NCBI RefSeq assembly: GCF_004123835.1
Contig: NZ_MZMU01000019.1
Span: 305,633 to 369,632, forward strand
Length of the DNA stretch: 64,000 nt
Origin: Rhizobium leguminosarum
GTDB taxonomy: Bacteria > Pseudomonadota > Alphaproteobacteria > Rhizobiales > Rhizobiaceae
Direction of reading: 5' to 3'
The position numbers and the translations under genes are program-made. Within the stretch, counting starts at the first letter, position 1, and each line of letters starts with the position of its first letter. The notes under the pieces are model-generated. The model was not told where the DNA came from and did not search any database. It saw nothing but the letters and a program-made list of their open reading frames with translations. Of this stretch, positions 1 to 8,071 are shown in pieces.

Positions 1-173
1 TGTTCTTCCTGAACACCAAGTACCTGTTCTACCGCCCGCATCGCGACCGCGACATGGCTCCGATCGGCGACGAGCGCATGAACACCAACCAGGACGCCTT
101 CGTGCAGCTCATGGGCTTCGCCGGCAACCTCACCATGAACAACGCCTTCCTGCAGGGCGTGTTGTTCGCCTGA
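1..173 (+). CDS. Phage major capsid (coat) protein, C-terminal end only
   Basis: An open frame enters from the left edge (first full codon at base 3) and stops with TGA at 171-173, giving 56 residues. The segment is rich in Asn, Phe and Met and ends in GVLFA, with no start inside the window. Placement just before small head-region proteins and head-tail adaptor genes fits the coat gene of a P22-like or similar podovirus. Assignment rests mainly on position, because too little of the protein is present to show a fold. A different virion protein is possible. Confidence 0.5.
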   Translation, partial: FFLNTKYLFYRPHRDRDMAPIGDERMNTNQDAFVQLMGFAGNLTMNNAFLQGVLFA

Positions 174-195
174 TCGTCAACGAAAGGAAAAGCAA

Positions 196-981
196 ATGTC
201 GATCGCAACAATCCAGACCGATCGTCTTGGCGCGAACCCGTTCGTCGTCGAAGGCCCGATCGTTTCCGGCTCCGGTATTCCGGGCCCGAATTTCTCCCTC
301 GGCGCTGTCGCCGGCGGGGACCGCGAATCCGAATGGGTCTATTGCCAGCTGGTGCTGGCCTCGCAGACGACCCTTCAGCCCGGCCAGTGGTTCCAGTGGA
401 CCAGGGACTATGTCGCATCGCTCCTCACGACGGCTGCGGCTGTTGTCGGGAACCGCTGCGGCGTGTTCTCGGGTGCTGCCCAGCCTCCGACCATCACCGG
501 TGGCCCAATCGGGTCCATCACGCTCGCCGCTGGCACCTACTACATCTGGCTGCAGCGTAATGGACAGGCTCCGGCCTTGGTGACCACGGCGACCGCTGCA
601 CTGGTCGTCGCGGAAACCACGACCACGGCAGGTCTCGCAAACGCCCCAGCATCTGCCACGGTCAGCACCAAGGCCATCGCAAACGTAAACTTTGCGGCGG
701 CCAACCAGACGTTTACGGCAACCACCGTCAACGGTTCCCCTGTCCTGACGAACCTGAGCGCCCTCAGCGCCAACTCCGGTCCGTTCATCGGCGCTTCGGT
801 CTCTGGCACCGGCATTCCCGGCGGCACGACCATCACCGGCATCACCTACACGCCGAACAACGTCGTCCAGAGCATCACCCTCTCGGCCAACGCCACGGCG
901 AACGGCACTGGCATCACCATCACCGCAACGGGCGTGCTCGAAGCAACGCTGATGCGTCCGTTCCTGTCGAAGACGAACTAA
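196..981 (+). CDS. Phage virion protein, Ala/Thr/Gly-rich beta-structure
   Basis: This 261-residue protein follows the coat gene by 22 bp, with an AAAGGAAAA ribosome-binding site before the ATG. The N-terminal half holds an aromatic stretch around residues 46-75 (EWVYCQL, WFQWTRDY). The C-terminal half is low-complexity Ala/Thr/Ser/Gly beta-strand-like sequence, of the kind seen in capsid decoration proteins or immunoglobulin-like virion domains. No catalytic motif, signal peptide or membrane segment is visible. I infer a head decoration or minor structural role from composition and position next to the coat gene; the exact function is not recognised. Confidence 0.55.
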   Translation: MSIATIQTDRLGANPFVVEGPIVSGSGIPGPNFSLGAVAGGDRESEWVYCQLVLASQTTLQPGQWFQWTRDYVASLLTTAAAVVGNRCGVFSGAAQPPTITGGPIGSITLAAGTYYIWLQRNGQAPALVTTATAALVVAETTTTAGLANAPASATVSTKAIANVNFAAANQTFTATTVNGSPVLTNLSALSANSGPFIGASVSGTGIPGGTTITGITYTPNNVVQSITLSANATANGTGITITATGVLEATLMRPFLSKTN

Positions 982-991
982 GGAGGGCACC

Positions 992-1156
992 ATGTCCCTG
1001 AAGGATGATCTTCACAAGAAAATCGCTGCCGACCGCGAGGCCGGCCGCGACATCTCTCCGGTGATCGAGGAATTGCTTCTGATGATCGCCGAAAAGGTCG
1101 AGCCGCCGGCCGCCAAGAAGGCAACCTCGGCGAAAGCGACTGACACCAGCAAGTGA
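992..1156 (+). CDS. Small phage protein of unknown function
   Basis: A 54-residue gene starts at ATG 992, eleven bases after the preceding stop, with an excellent AAGGAGG site at 980-986. The product begins MSLKDDLHKK, has a charged helical N-terminal part with an ELLLMIAEK stretch, and ends in an Ala/Lys/Thr-rich tail. Tight spacing and the strong ribosome-binding site support a real gene within the late operon. No family is recognised. The lysine-rich tail suggests a small virion-associated or DNA-contacting protein, but this is only inference. Confidence 0.65.
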   Translation: MSLKDDLHKKIAADREAGRDISPVIEELLLMIAEKVEPPAAKKATSAKATDTSK

Positions 1157-1217
1157 TCAACGGCGGGCGCTTCGGCGCCCGTTTCCTTTCCCCGCCATCA
1201 ACAGCGAGATAACTCTC

Positions 1218-1790
1218 ATGGCCGACAGCAACACCGGAATTTACGCCTCCTTCAGCCTCGAACCGGTCGAACAGACCTTTCTGACGGAGAAGGAAGGCCG
1301 CCCGATCTTCGCCGACAAGGAATTCGTGCGCATCTTCATCGCCGGCGACAAGCACACCGAAGTCTACCGCGAGGTGACGGAGAACGACAAAGCCCGCTTT
1401 TCTGACGCCTATAAGCGGTTCAAGGAAGGTGCAGAGGCCCGCGAGCAGCTTGTCGGCACGCCTCTGGCGCAATGGGCCTTCCTGAAGCCCAGCCAGATCA
1501 AGGAACTGGAAGCGATCAACATCTATACCGTCGAGCAGCTTGCCGCGCTCTCGGACACCGCCAAGCAGAAGATCGGTATGGGCGCGAACGAGCTCGTCGC
1601 CGCTGCGCAGGGCTATCTTGCATCCGCGCAGGACTCCCGAGCCGCTTCGGCATTCGCTGCTGAGAACGAGCGTCTCAAGGACGAAGTCGGCCGCCTGCAG
1701 GATCAGATGAAGGACATGGCCACGCGGTTCGAGGCGATGGAAAAAGAACGCCAGGGCGGCACCAACGGCCGCGGCCGCGCAGCAGCCTAA
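1218..1790 (+). CDS. Phage late protein with C-terminal coiled coil
   Basis: The 190-residue product has an acidic globular N-terminus (residues 1-90), an Ala-rich middle, and a heptad-like coiled coil near residues 145-178 (ENERLKDEVGRLQDQMKDM), ending in a Gly/Arg/Ala tail. It lies between coat-region genes and the head-tail adaptor in an uninterrupted plus-strand run. The coiled coil suggests self-assembly or binding to another head protein. It is downstream of the coat gene, whereas scaffold genes usually precede coat, so a scaffold role is not favoured. No family recognised. Confidence 0.6.
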   Translation: MADSNTGIYASFSLEPVEQTFLTEKEGRPIFADKEFVRIFIAGDKHTEVYREVTENDKARFSDAYKRFKEGAEAREQLVGTPLAQWAFLKPSQIKELEAINIYTVEQLAALSDTAKQKIGMGANELVAAAQGYLASAQDSRAASAFAAENERLKDEVGRLQDQMKDMATRFEAMEKERQGGTNGRGRAAA

Positions 1791-1806
1791 CCCGGAGGTT
1801 CCGCGC

Positions 1807-2514
1807 ATGTCGCTCTTGACCATCATTCAGAATGTATGCGCGGAAATCGATCTAGATCCGCCGGCGGCTGTCATGTCGTCGGCCGATCCCCAAATCAATC
1901 AGCTGCGGATCCTATCCTATCGCGCGGGAAAGGACCTGCTGAAAGATCATGATTGGTCCGTGTTGTCATCCACACGGAATTTCATGGCGACCGGAGCAAT
2001 TCCAGAGCCGACAGAGCCGCCCGTCGACTTTCAGCGCTTCGTCGCCAATTCGGTGATCTGGAACACATCCCGTCTCTGGCAGCTCAATGGCCCGGTGGAG
2101 CCGCAGACATGGGAGCGGAACACCATCCTCAATTCCAACCCGGTCCCGCAGATTTACCGCATGCTTGGCGGCAAGCTGGCGTTCTTCCCGAATGATGCCG
2201 GTGAAACACTGCGCTACGAGTACGTTTCGAAATATTGGATCGCGGTCAACGGCGGCACGACATATGCCGAAAGCTGGGCGAACGATACCGATACGGCTCG
2301 TTTCTCCGAAGACCTTCTCGAGCTTTCGCTGATCTGGCGCTGGAAGCGGGCGAAGGGGCTGGACTATGGCGAAGAGCTCGAAAACTACGAGCGTGCGAAA
2401 GAATCTGCGGTGGGTGCCGATCGTGCCGCGCAGCCGATTAACCTGTCGCTGCCCAACCGCGGCGAAATCCCTGACAATTTCTGGCCCGGGACCATCATCG
2501 CTCCAAGCCTATGA
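1807..2514 (+). CDS. Putative head-to-tail adaptor / tail accessory protein
   Basis: A 235-residue protein starting sixteen bases after the previous stop with a CCGGAGGTT site. It has the look of small podoviral adaptor proteins (the P22 gp4 type): an alpha-helical N-terminus that begins MSLLTIIQNVCAEI, an aromatic-rich middle, and C-terminal helices (LIWRWKRAKGL). It overlaps the next gene by four bases (ATGA), implying coupled translation with the likely tail-stabilisation protein, the usual P22-like order. The assignment is from order and general character; length is above the P22 gp4 size of about 166 residues. Confidence 0.5.
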   Translation: MSLLTIIQNVCAEIDLDPPAAVMSSADPQINQLRILSYRAGKDLLKDHDWSVLSSTRNFMATGAIPEPTEPPVDFQRFVANSVIWNTSRLWQLNGPVEPQTWERNTILNSNPVPQIYRMLGGKLAFFPNDAGETLRYEYVSKYWIAVNGGTTYAESWANDTDTARFSEDLLELSLIWRWKRAKGLDYGEELENYERAKESAVGADRAAQPINLSLPNRGEIPDNFWPGTIIAPSL

Positions 2515-4334
2515 CAAGAAAACCCATCCCTCCGAACGGGCGCACAGGCCGCGTTTCGCCAAGCAGAGACTGGATCGCGCCCACTGGTGGATGGCGAACC
2601 GATGTCGAGATGGCGGATATGCCGAAAGACGCGGCTTTCCAACTCGACAACTTCTTTCCGGAAGCGAACCGGGTTCGTGCGCGCTACGGATCGTTCGCTT
2701 TTGCAAGTGGGCTCGGCGCCAATGTGCAGACAGTCATTCCATATGTCGGCGTAAGCAATCGCCTGTTCGCCGCTGCTGGTTCCAATATTTTCGATGTCAC
2801 TGCTGGCGGCGTCGTGGGCGCTCCGGTCGTATCCGGGCTCTCTGGCGCACGCTGGTCGGTGCAGCAGTATACCAACCCGGCCGGCCAGGAGTTTCTGCGC
2901 CTCGTCAACGGCCTCGATACGCCGCTGCTATTCAACGGCACGTCCTGGGCGAACAACTTTCTCGTGGGGACGGCGACGCTCGCCACACAGAATGTTTCAG
3001 TGAAGCCTGTCCAGTATACCCTCAGCTTCTTCGGGACCGGCTCCGTCACCCTTTCCGGAGCCTTCGCAGGCGTGCTGAACGGAACGGGTGTCGGTAACCG
3101 CGTTTCCCTCACGTTCACGCCGACCGCCGGGACGCTGACCCTCACAGTGGCTGGCTCAGTGACCAATGCGCAGTTGGAAATCGGCGCCACGGCAACGCCC
3201 TATGTCCCGTCCACCATGATCACGGGCATTCCTGATCCTTCGCTGCTGATCGCGGTGACAGCCTATCGCTCTCGCCTGTGGTTCATCGAGAAGAATTCGA
3301 CAAACGTCTGGTATCTCGCGACCGACGCCGTCAGCGGCTTGGCGACGGTTCTGCCCGTCGGCGGCAATATGAAATATGGCGGCACGCTGGTTGGGATCGG
3401 GGTCTGGACCATCCCTGTCTCCACCGGCCTGCAGCAGTGCCTGGTGCTGATGTCCTCCGAGGGCGAGATCATCGTCTATCAGGGTTCCGATCCGTCCAGC
3501 TCATCGAATTGGGGATTGCTCGGCACATTCAAGCTCGGGCGTCCGCTTGGCACCGATCGCTGCTTTTTGTCTGTCGGCGCCGATCTGGCGATCATGACGA
3601 CCGACGGTATCGTGCCGATCACCAAAGCTGTGCAGCTCGATCGGGGCGCCACCAGCCTCGGGGCAATCACCGCCAAGATCGGCCCGACGTGGCGCGAAAC
3701 AGTCGCGACGGCGGGCACAACATCGGACGAATGGCAGCTTGCGAGTTTCCCGGCACGCCAGATGGCAATCGTAAACCTGCCGTCGTCTCTCGGGCCATAT
3801 CAGTACGTCATGAATACGGAAACAGGCGCATGGTGCCGCTTCGTTGGGCTTGCTGCCTCCTGCTGGGGGAATTGGCAGGATCGGCTGTTTTTCGGAGCCG
3901 CGGACGGGACGGTTTACGAAGCTGAAGTCGGGGCAAACGACAACGGCGCGGCGATCGACGCTATCATGGTGGGAGCGTGGAACCGCTACGGCGAAGACCT
4001 GGCCACCAAGTTTTCGAAGCTGATCGGCGTGACGGCGCAGATCGGGGTATCGACGCTGATGTATGCCGGCATGTCGTTCGACTACCAAACGAAGATCCCG
4101 ACGGCCCTTCTTTCCTCCATCGAGAACAATATGGCGGCGAAGTGGGGCACGGCGATCTGGGGCGTGTCGAAATTCCCCGGCACATCAGTCGTTCGGAAGT
4201 TCGCGTCGGCAGGGGGCGCCGGCTCAGCTCTCGCGCCGACGATTCGGGCGCTGATATCGGGTTCTTCGGGGTCAGTCTCTGAAGCGGCTGTCGTCGGCGG
4301 TTCGGTTCTCTATGAGAAGGGCGCCCCGATTTGA
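2511..4334 (+). CDS. Phage tail/DNA-stabilisation structural protein (gp10-like)
   Basis: This 607-residue protein follows the adaptor with an ATGA overlap. It is dominated by short beta-strand repeats rich in Gly, Val, Thr and Ser and contains a conserved opening region (RDWIAPTGGWRTD, residues near 20-32) seen in podoviral tail-hub propeller proteins. Its position after a gp4-like adaptor and before ejection proteins matches the packaged-DNA stabilisation or tail hub protein of P22-like phages. An inserted jelly-roll-like segment around residues 160-240 may account for the extra length over P22 gp10. No enzymatic motif seen. Confidence 0.55.
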   Translation: MTRKPIPPNGRTGRVSPSRDWIAPTGGWRTDVEMADMPKDAAFQLDNFFPEANRVRARYGSFAFASGLGANVQTVIPYVGVSNRLFAAAGSNIFDVTAGGVVGAPVVSGLSGARWSVQQYTNPAGQEFLRLVNGLDTPLLFNGTSWANNFLVGTATLATQNVSVKPVQYTLSFFGTGSVTLSGAFAGVLNGTGVGNRVSLTFTPTAGTLTLTVAGSVTNAQLEIGATATPYVPSTMITGIPDPSLLIAVTAYRSRLWFIEKNSTNVWYLATDAVSGLATVLPVGGNMKYGGTLVGIGVWTIPVSTGLQQCLVLMSSEGEIIVYQGSDPSSSSNWGLLGTFKLGRPLGTDRCFLSVGADLAIMTTDGIVPITKAVQLDRGATSLGAITAKIGPTWRETVATAGTTSDEWQLASFPARQMAIVNLPSSLGPYQYVMNTETGAWCRFVGLAASCWGNWQDRLFFGAADGTVYEAEVGANDNGAAIDAIMVGAWNRYGEDLATKFSKLIGVTAQIGVSTLMYAGMSFDYQTKIPTALLSSIENNMAAKWGTAIWGVSKFPGTSVVRKFASAGGAGSALAPTIRALISGSSGSVSEAAVVGGSVLYEKGAPI

Positions 4335-4729
4335 TCGTCTCCGAGCCTCGCGAAGATATCGCGGCATGGGTCGGGGGCAAGATTGGGGTGGCCTTCCATC
4401 CGCCGTTCACAGCCATGGCGCAGGTCCAGGGCGGCCGGATCATCGCCGCTTACGTTTTCAACGTCTGGACGGAGCATGATGTCGAGGTCTCGCTTGCTGC
4501 CGATCGGCTTTCGGCAACACTGATGCGGGCAGTCTTTCGATATGTCGTCGACCAGCTTGGATGCCGCCGAGCGACATTCAGGACGCGTGCCGACAACATC
4601 GCTGCTCAGCAGGCGCTCGAAAGACTCGGCGCGCGCCTGGAAGGCCGGCAGACGGCCTACTTCGGCGACTGCGACGCGCTGCTCTACGGAGTTATGAAAG
4701 AGGACTTTCCCTATGGTCTCCACGCCTAA
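4331..4729 (+). CDS. Phage-encoded GNAT-type acetyltransferase
   Basis: The 132-residue frame begins at TTG 4331, overlapping the stop of the preceding gene as TTGA. The C-terminal half shows the GNAT pattern: a strand-helix around RLSATLMRAVFRYVVDQLG and then RTRADNIAAQQALERLGARLEG, the characteristic N-x-x-A-x-x-x-x-E-R-x-G helix before the last strands. Such small acetyltransferases are common among rhizobial phage late genes. The substrate is unknown; modification of a virion or host protein is possible. The preceding motif-A acetyl-CoA loop is weak, so activity is not assured. Confidence 0.6.
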   Translation: MIVSEPREDIAAWVGGKIGVAFHPPFTAMAQVQGGRIIAAYVFNVWTEHDVEVSLAADRLSATLMRAVFRYVVDQLGCRRATFRTRADNIAAQQALERLGARLEGRQTAYFGDCDALLYGVMKEDFPYGLHA

Positions 4730-5714
4730 GGCGCCGAAAGCGCCCGACCCGACACAGACCGCGGCGGCGCAGACAGCGACGAACGTGGACACCGCAATTG
4801 CCAACGCTGGGCTCAGCCATACGAACCAGTATACGCCGGATGGTTCGCTGGAATACAAGGTCACCGGCAATACGACGATGACCGACCAGAACGGCAAGAC
4901 TTATCAGCTGCCGACCTATTCAGCCTATCAGAAATATTCTCCGCAAAATCAGGCGATCTACGACCAGACGCAACAGACGCAGCTTGGCCTATCGAAATTG
5001 GCGAACGAGCAGACCGGCAAGATTTCGGGCATCCTCGGGACGAATGTCGATCTCAGCGCGGGCAACGTTGACAAATACGTCAACGACCACTGGCAGTCCG
5101 GCTTCAACAACCAGTGGGATCGCGATCAGGCGAGCCTCGACCAGAGCCTTGCCGACAAGGGCATTTCGATGGGCTCGGCCGCTTATAACAATGCGCTGCG
5201 CGATTTTTCGACGCGCAAACAGGCCGCATCCGACCAGTATCTCGGCGATATGTATTCGAATGCCCAAAATTCGATCCTGACGGAGCGAAACCAGCCGCTG
5301 AACGAGATTTCAGCGCTGATGTCGGGCTCGCAGGTCAACCAGCCGAACTATGTCAATTCGCCAACGACGCAGTTGCCGACGGTCGACCAGGCCGGCTTGA
5401 TCAATGAGAACTACAATCAGCAGATGGGCGTCTATAACCAGCAGGTGGCGAAGTCCAACGCAGCGATGGGTGGCCTGTTCGGTCTGGGCTCGGCACTGCT
5501 CGGCGGCTGGGCAATGTCCGATCGCCGGCTGAAGCGCGACATTCATCAGATCGGCGTCACCGAAGCGGGCATCCCAATCCACGAATACGAATATGTCTTC
5601 GGCGGCGGCCGGCAGGTTGGCGTCATGGCCGATGAGGTCGAGCATGTCTTCCCCGAGGCCGTCGCGGAAGGGCCTGGCGGCTTCAAGATGGTCAACTACG
5701 CGGAGGTTCTGTGA
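4713..5714 (+). CDS. Phage structural protein with C-terminal S74 self-cleaving chaperone domain
   Basis: A 333-residue protein with a Gln/Asn/Ala-rich body (residues 1-255), a short hydrophobic Gly/Ala/Leu segment (GGLFGLGSALLGGWAM), then SDRRLKRDI, the signature opening of the peptidase S74 intramolecular chaperone domain. The expected cleavage serine is about residue 269 with the lysine partner at about 274, leaving a C-terminal piece of about 65 residues. In tail spikes this domain trimerises the shaft and then cuts itself off. Here the body resembles an ejection or tail protein rather than a spike, which is unusual. It overlaps the next gene by four bases. Confidence 0.65.
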   Translation: MVSTPKAPKAPDPTQTAAAQTATNVDTAIANAGLSHTNQYTPDGSLEYKVTGNTTMTDQNGKTYQLPTYSAYQKYSPQNQAIYDQTQQTQLGLSKLANEQTGKISGILGTNVDLSAGNVDKYVNDHWQSGFNNQWDRDQASLDQSLADKGISMGSAAYNNALRDFSTRKQAASDQYLGDMYSNAQNSILTERNQPLNEISALMSGSQVNQPNYVNSPTTQLPTVDQAGLINENYNQQMGVYNQQVAKSNAAMGGLFGLGSALLGGWAMSDRRLKRDIHQIGVTEAGIPIHEYEYVFGGGRQVGVMADEVEHVFPEAVAEGPGGFKMVNYAEVL

Positions 5715-8071
5715 TGGGTTTCATCTTCGGTGGAGACACCGGCCAATCGCAGGAAAGTGTCACCGACGCCCGCAAGCGGTTGGCGGCAGCAATGCTTCAG
5801 CAGGGCACTAACACCGGACCGATTCAGTCGCCGTGGGAAGGCACTGCACGCATGGCTCAGGCGCTAATGGGCGGTCTCGCCATTCGCAAGCAAGGGGAGG
5901 CAGAACAGGCAGGTTTGGCCGAAGGGATGGCAGCGCTGACGGGACAGCCCTATACCCCGCCCGAGAAGCCCGCCGGATTCCTATCGTCGATCTTCGGCGG
6001 TGGCAACAAGCCTGCCAATCCCGGCGCTTCAGGTTCTTCCATGCCGAAGGTGGATGCATCAGGGAATATCCCCGCAACTCCGACAAATAGCGCGTTGCCT
6101 GGATCGTTCCTGGCGGCCGTCGACAGGACGGAAGGCGCTGGGGATTACGACACTCTCTTCGGCCACGCTCAGAAGAATGGCCCCTTTGCTGGCACGGCTA
6201 TCTCGCAGATGCCCATCAAGGATGTTTTGGCCTTCACAGATCCGAGCGGCGCCTATGCCCAATACGTCAAGGGTAAGGTCGGCCGTGTCGCAACGCCAGT
6301 TGGGAAATATCAAACAGTAGGCACGACGTTGCGGGGCGCGGTGGATGCTATGGATCTAGACCCGAGTGCCCCGTATGACCAAGCCACTCAAGACCGGGTA
6401 GCGTCTTACCTCGCCCGTCAGCGGATTGCGTCGGCCGATACACTGCCAGGAAAGATCAGTGCGCTGCGGTCGGAATGGGAGGGCTTCAAGAACGTTCCTG
6501 ATGCTGAAATGGCGCAGATCGTGGCGGATCTGCAATCCGCTCCGTCCGCCGGCACGGAAGTAGCGAGCCTTGACCCCTCCACGGGCAGGCCACCCGCATC
6601 GCCGATCGCGCCACCGCCGGTCAGTCCCACGCCGCCAGCTCCAACGCCCGGTTATACAGATCCGATGATCACGACGGCGAGGCGGCCCGCTGCGCCTCCC
6701 ATGCCGCAAGCGTCCGCCCCGGGTGAAGTCGCAAGCCTCGATCAGTCGATCGGCATCCCCATGCCCGGTGCAACAGGCCAAATGCGTGCATCCGATCCAG
6801 CACAGCTCATGCCGCAACAGGGAGCCTCACAGGCGTCGTTGTCGCCTTTGCCGTCGTCCACGGTCGGCCCGACGCCGAACGTCGCCGGCGTGCCGTCTTC
6901 GGGTATGCCGCAGATCCCGCCCGAGTTTCAGAACAGCCAGCAGCTCATGAATGCCGATCCTAACAAGGGCATTCTCACGGCGCTGCTCAGCGGTTCTCCT
7001 GCATCTCCAGAGCAGGTCCAGCAGGCGCAAGCTATCGGACAGAACCAGCCGGCCCCGGCTCGTCTTGCAGCGGCATTAGACGGCGCATCGCCACAGCAGA
7101 CCGCAAACCCCATGGCGAACCCGCGCGCCCAGGCCCTCGCCAAGGTGCTGATGAACCCAAACGTTCCGGCGCCGATGAAGCAGATGGCGGCGCAGACGCT
7201 GCAAACTCTGATGAGGCCGCCGGAGTACGGTTTCCAGACGTTGCCGGATGGAACCGTTCTGCGTAGCGACCCGCGGTCGGGCACCCTCACGCCCGTATAC
7301 CGGTCGGAAATGTCACCAGCCGATCAGGCAAAGCTTGAATTCGAACGGGAGAAATTCCGGCAGGAGCAGGCGAACCGCAACTCCCTCACGGCGAGGGATG
7401 AGGCAGACGTCGATCTCAACCGGGATAAATTCGACTTCGAGCGGAACAAGCCGGTGGTCGTTCAGCCCGGGGAAACGCTGTTCAGCCCAGGTCAGGAGCG
7501 GGTTGTCTATCAGGGCACCGGATTCAAGCCGGAAGATGTGTCGAACCTCCGCAAGGAAGTCCAGAACCTTCCGACCTACAAGAGCTATCAGCAGGCGGCG
7601 CCGGTCTACCATTCGATGATCGACACGGCGAAGACCGACAGCAAGGCATCCGACCTCAATCTCGTCTACGGCCTCGGAAAGATCATGGACCCGACCTCGG
7701 TCGTCCGCGAAGGCGAAATGGTCATGGTCAACAACACGGCGAGCCTGCCGGACTGGTTTTCGGGGATAATCAATAGCGTCAACGGCGGGCAAAGGCTCAC
7801 GCCGGAGACGCGCCAGGCAATCCTTTCCGAGGCGCGCAGTCGCATGGGCGCCTATCGCGGCGCGCTCGATAACGATATCGGGCAATATCGCGGCATCATC
7901 GGCCGGCGCGGCATGAACGAGGCAGACGTGCTGCCGACGCTTGGCGATATCGCGGAAGTGCCGAATCTGTCTCCGCCGCCGACGGCGGATGTTGGGGCGC
8001 CCCCGGAAGGTATCCCAGCCGATGTATGGGGCGCGATGACGCCCGCGGAGCGTAAGCTATGGCAGAAATGA
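5711..8071 (+). CDS. Virion-associated muralytic protein (GH104-like lytic transglycosylase domain)
   Basis: This 786-residue protein carries, at about residues 130-260, a lysozyme-like domain: FLAAVDRTEGAGDYDTLFG with a candidate catalytic Glu near residue 140, then VGKYQTVGTT, which matches the AGRYQ-type motif of lambda-R-like lytic transglycosylases. The rest is Pro/Ala/Gln-rich linker (about 270-480), then charged helices. This layout fits an ejection protein that opens peptidoglycan during infection rather than the lysis endolysin, which is encoded separately at 12849. It overlaps the neighbours on both sides by four and thirteen bases, consistent with co-translation in the late operon. 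Confidence 0.6.
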   Translation: MMGFIFGGDTGQSQESVTDARKRLAAAMLQQGTNTGPIQSPWEGTARMAQALMGGLAIRKQGEAEQAGLAEGMAALTGQPYTPPEKPAGFLSSIFGGGNKPANPGASGSSMPKVDASGNIPATPTNSALPGSFLAAVDRTEGAGDYDTLFGHAQKNGPFAGTAISQMPIKDVLAFTDPSGAYAQYVKGKVGRVATPVGKYQTVGTTLRGAVDAMDLDPSAPYDQATQDRVASYLARQRIASADTLPGKISALRSEWEGFKNVPDAEMAQIVADLQSAPSAGTEVASLDPSTGRPPASPIAPPPVSPTPPAPTPGYTDPMITTARRPAAPPMPQASAPGEVASLDQSIGIPMPGATGQMRASDPAQLMPQQGASQASLSPLPSSTVGPTPNVAGVPSSGMPQIPPEFQNSQQLMNADPNKGILTALLSGSPASPEQVQQAQAIGQNQPAPARLAAALDGASPQQTANPMANPRAQALAKVLMNPNVPAPMKQMAAQTLQTLMRPPEYGFQTLPDGTVLRSDPRSGTLTPVYRSEMSPADQAKLEFEREKFRQEQANRNSLTARDEADVDLNRDKFDFERNKPVVVQPGETLFSPGQERVVYQGTGFKPEDVSNLRKEVQNLPTYKSYQQAAPVYHSMIDTAKTDSKASDLNLVYGLGKIMDPTSVVREGEMVMVNNTASLPDWFSGIINSVNGGQRLTPETRQAILSEARSRMGAYRGALDNDIGQYRGIIGRRGMNEADVLPTLGDIAEVPNLSPPPTADVGAPPEGIPADVWGAMTPAERKLWQK

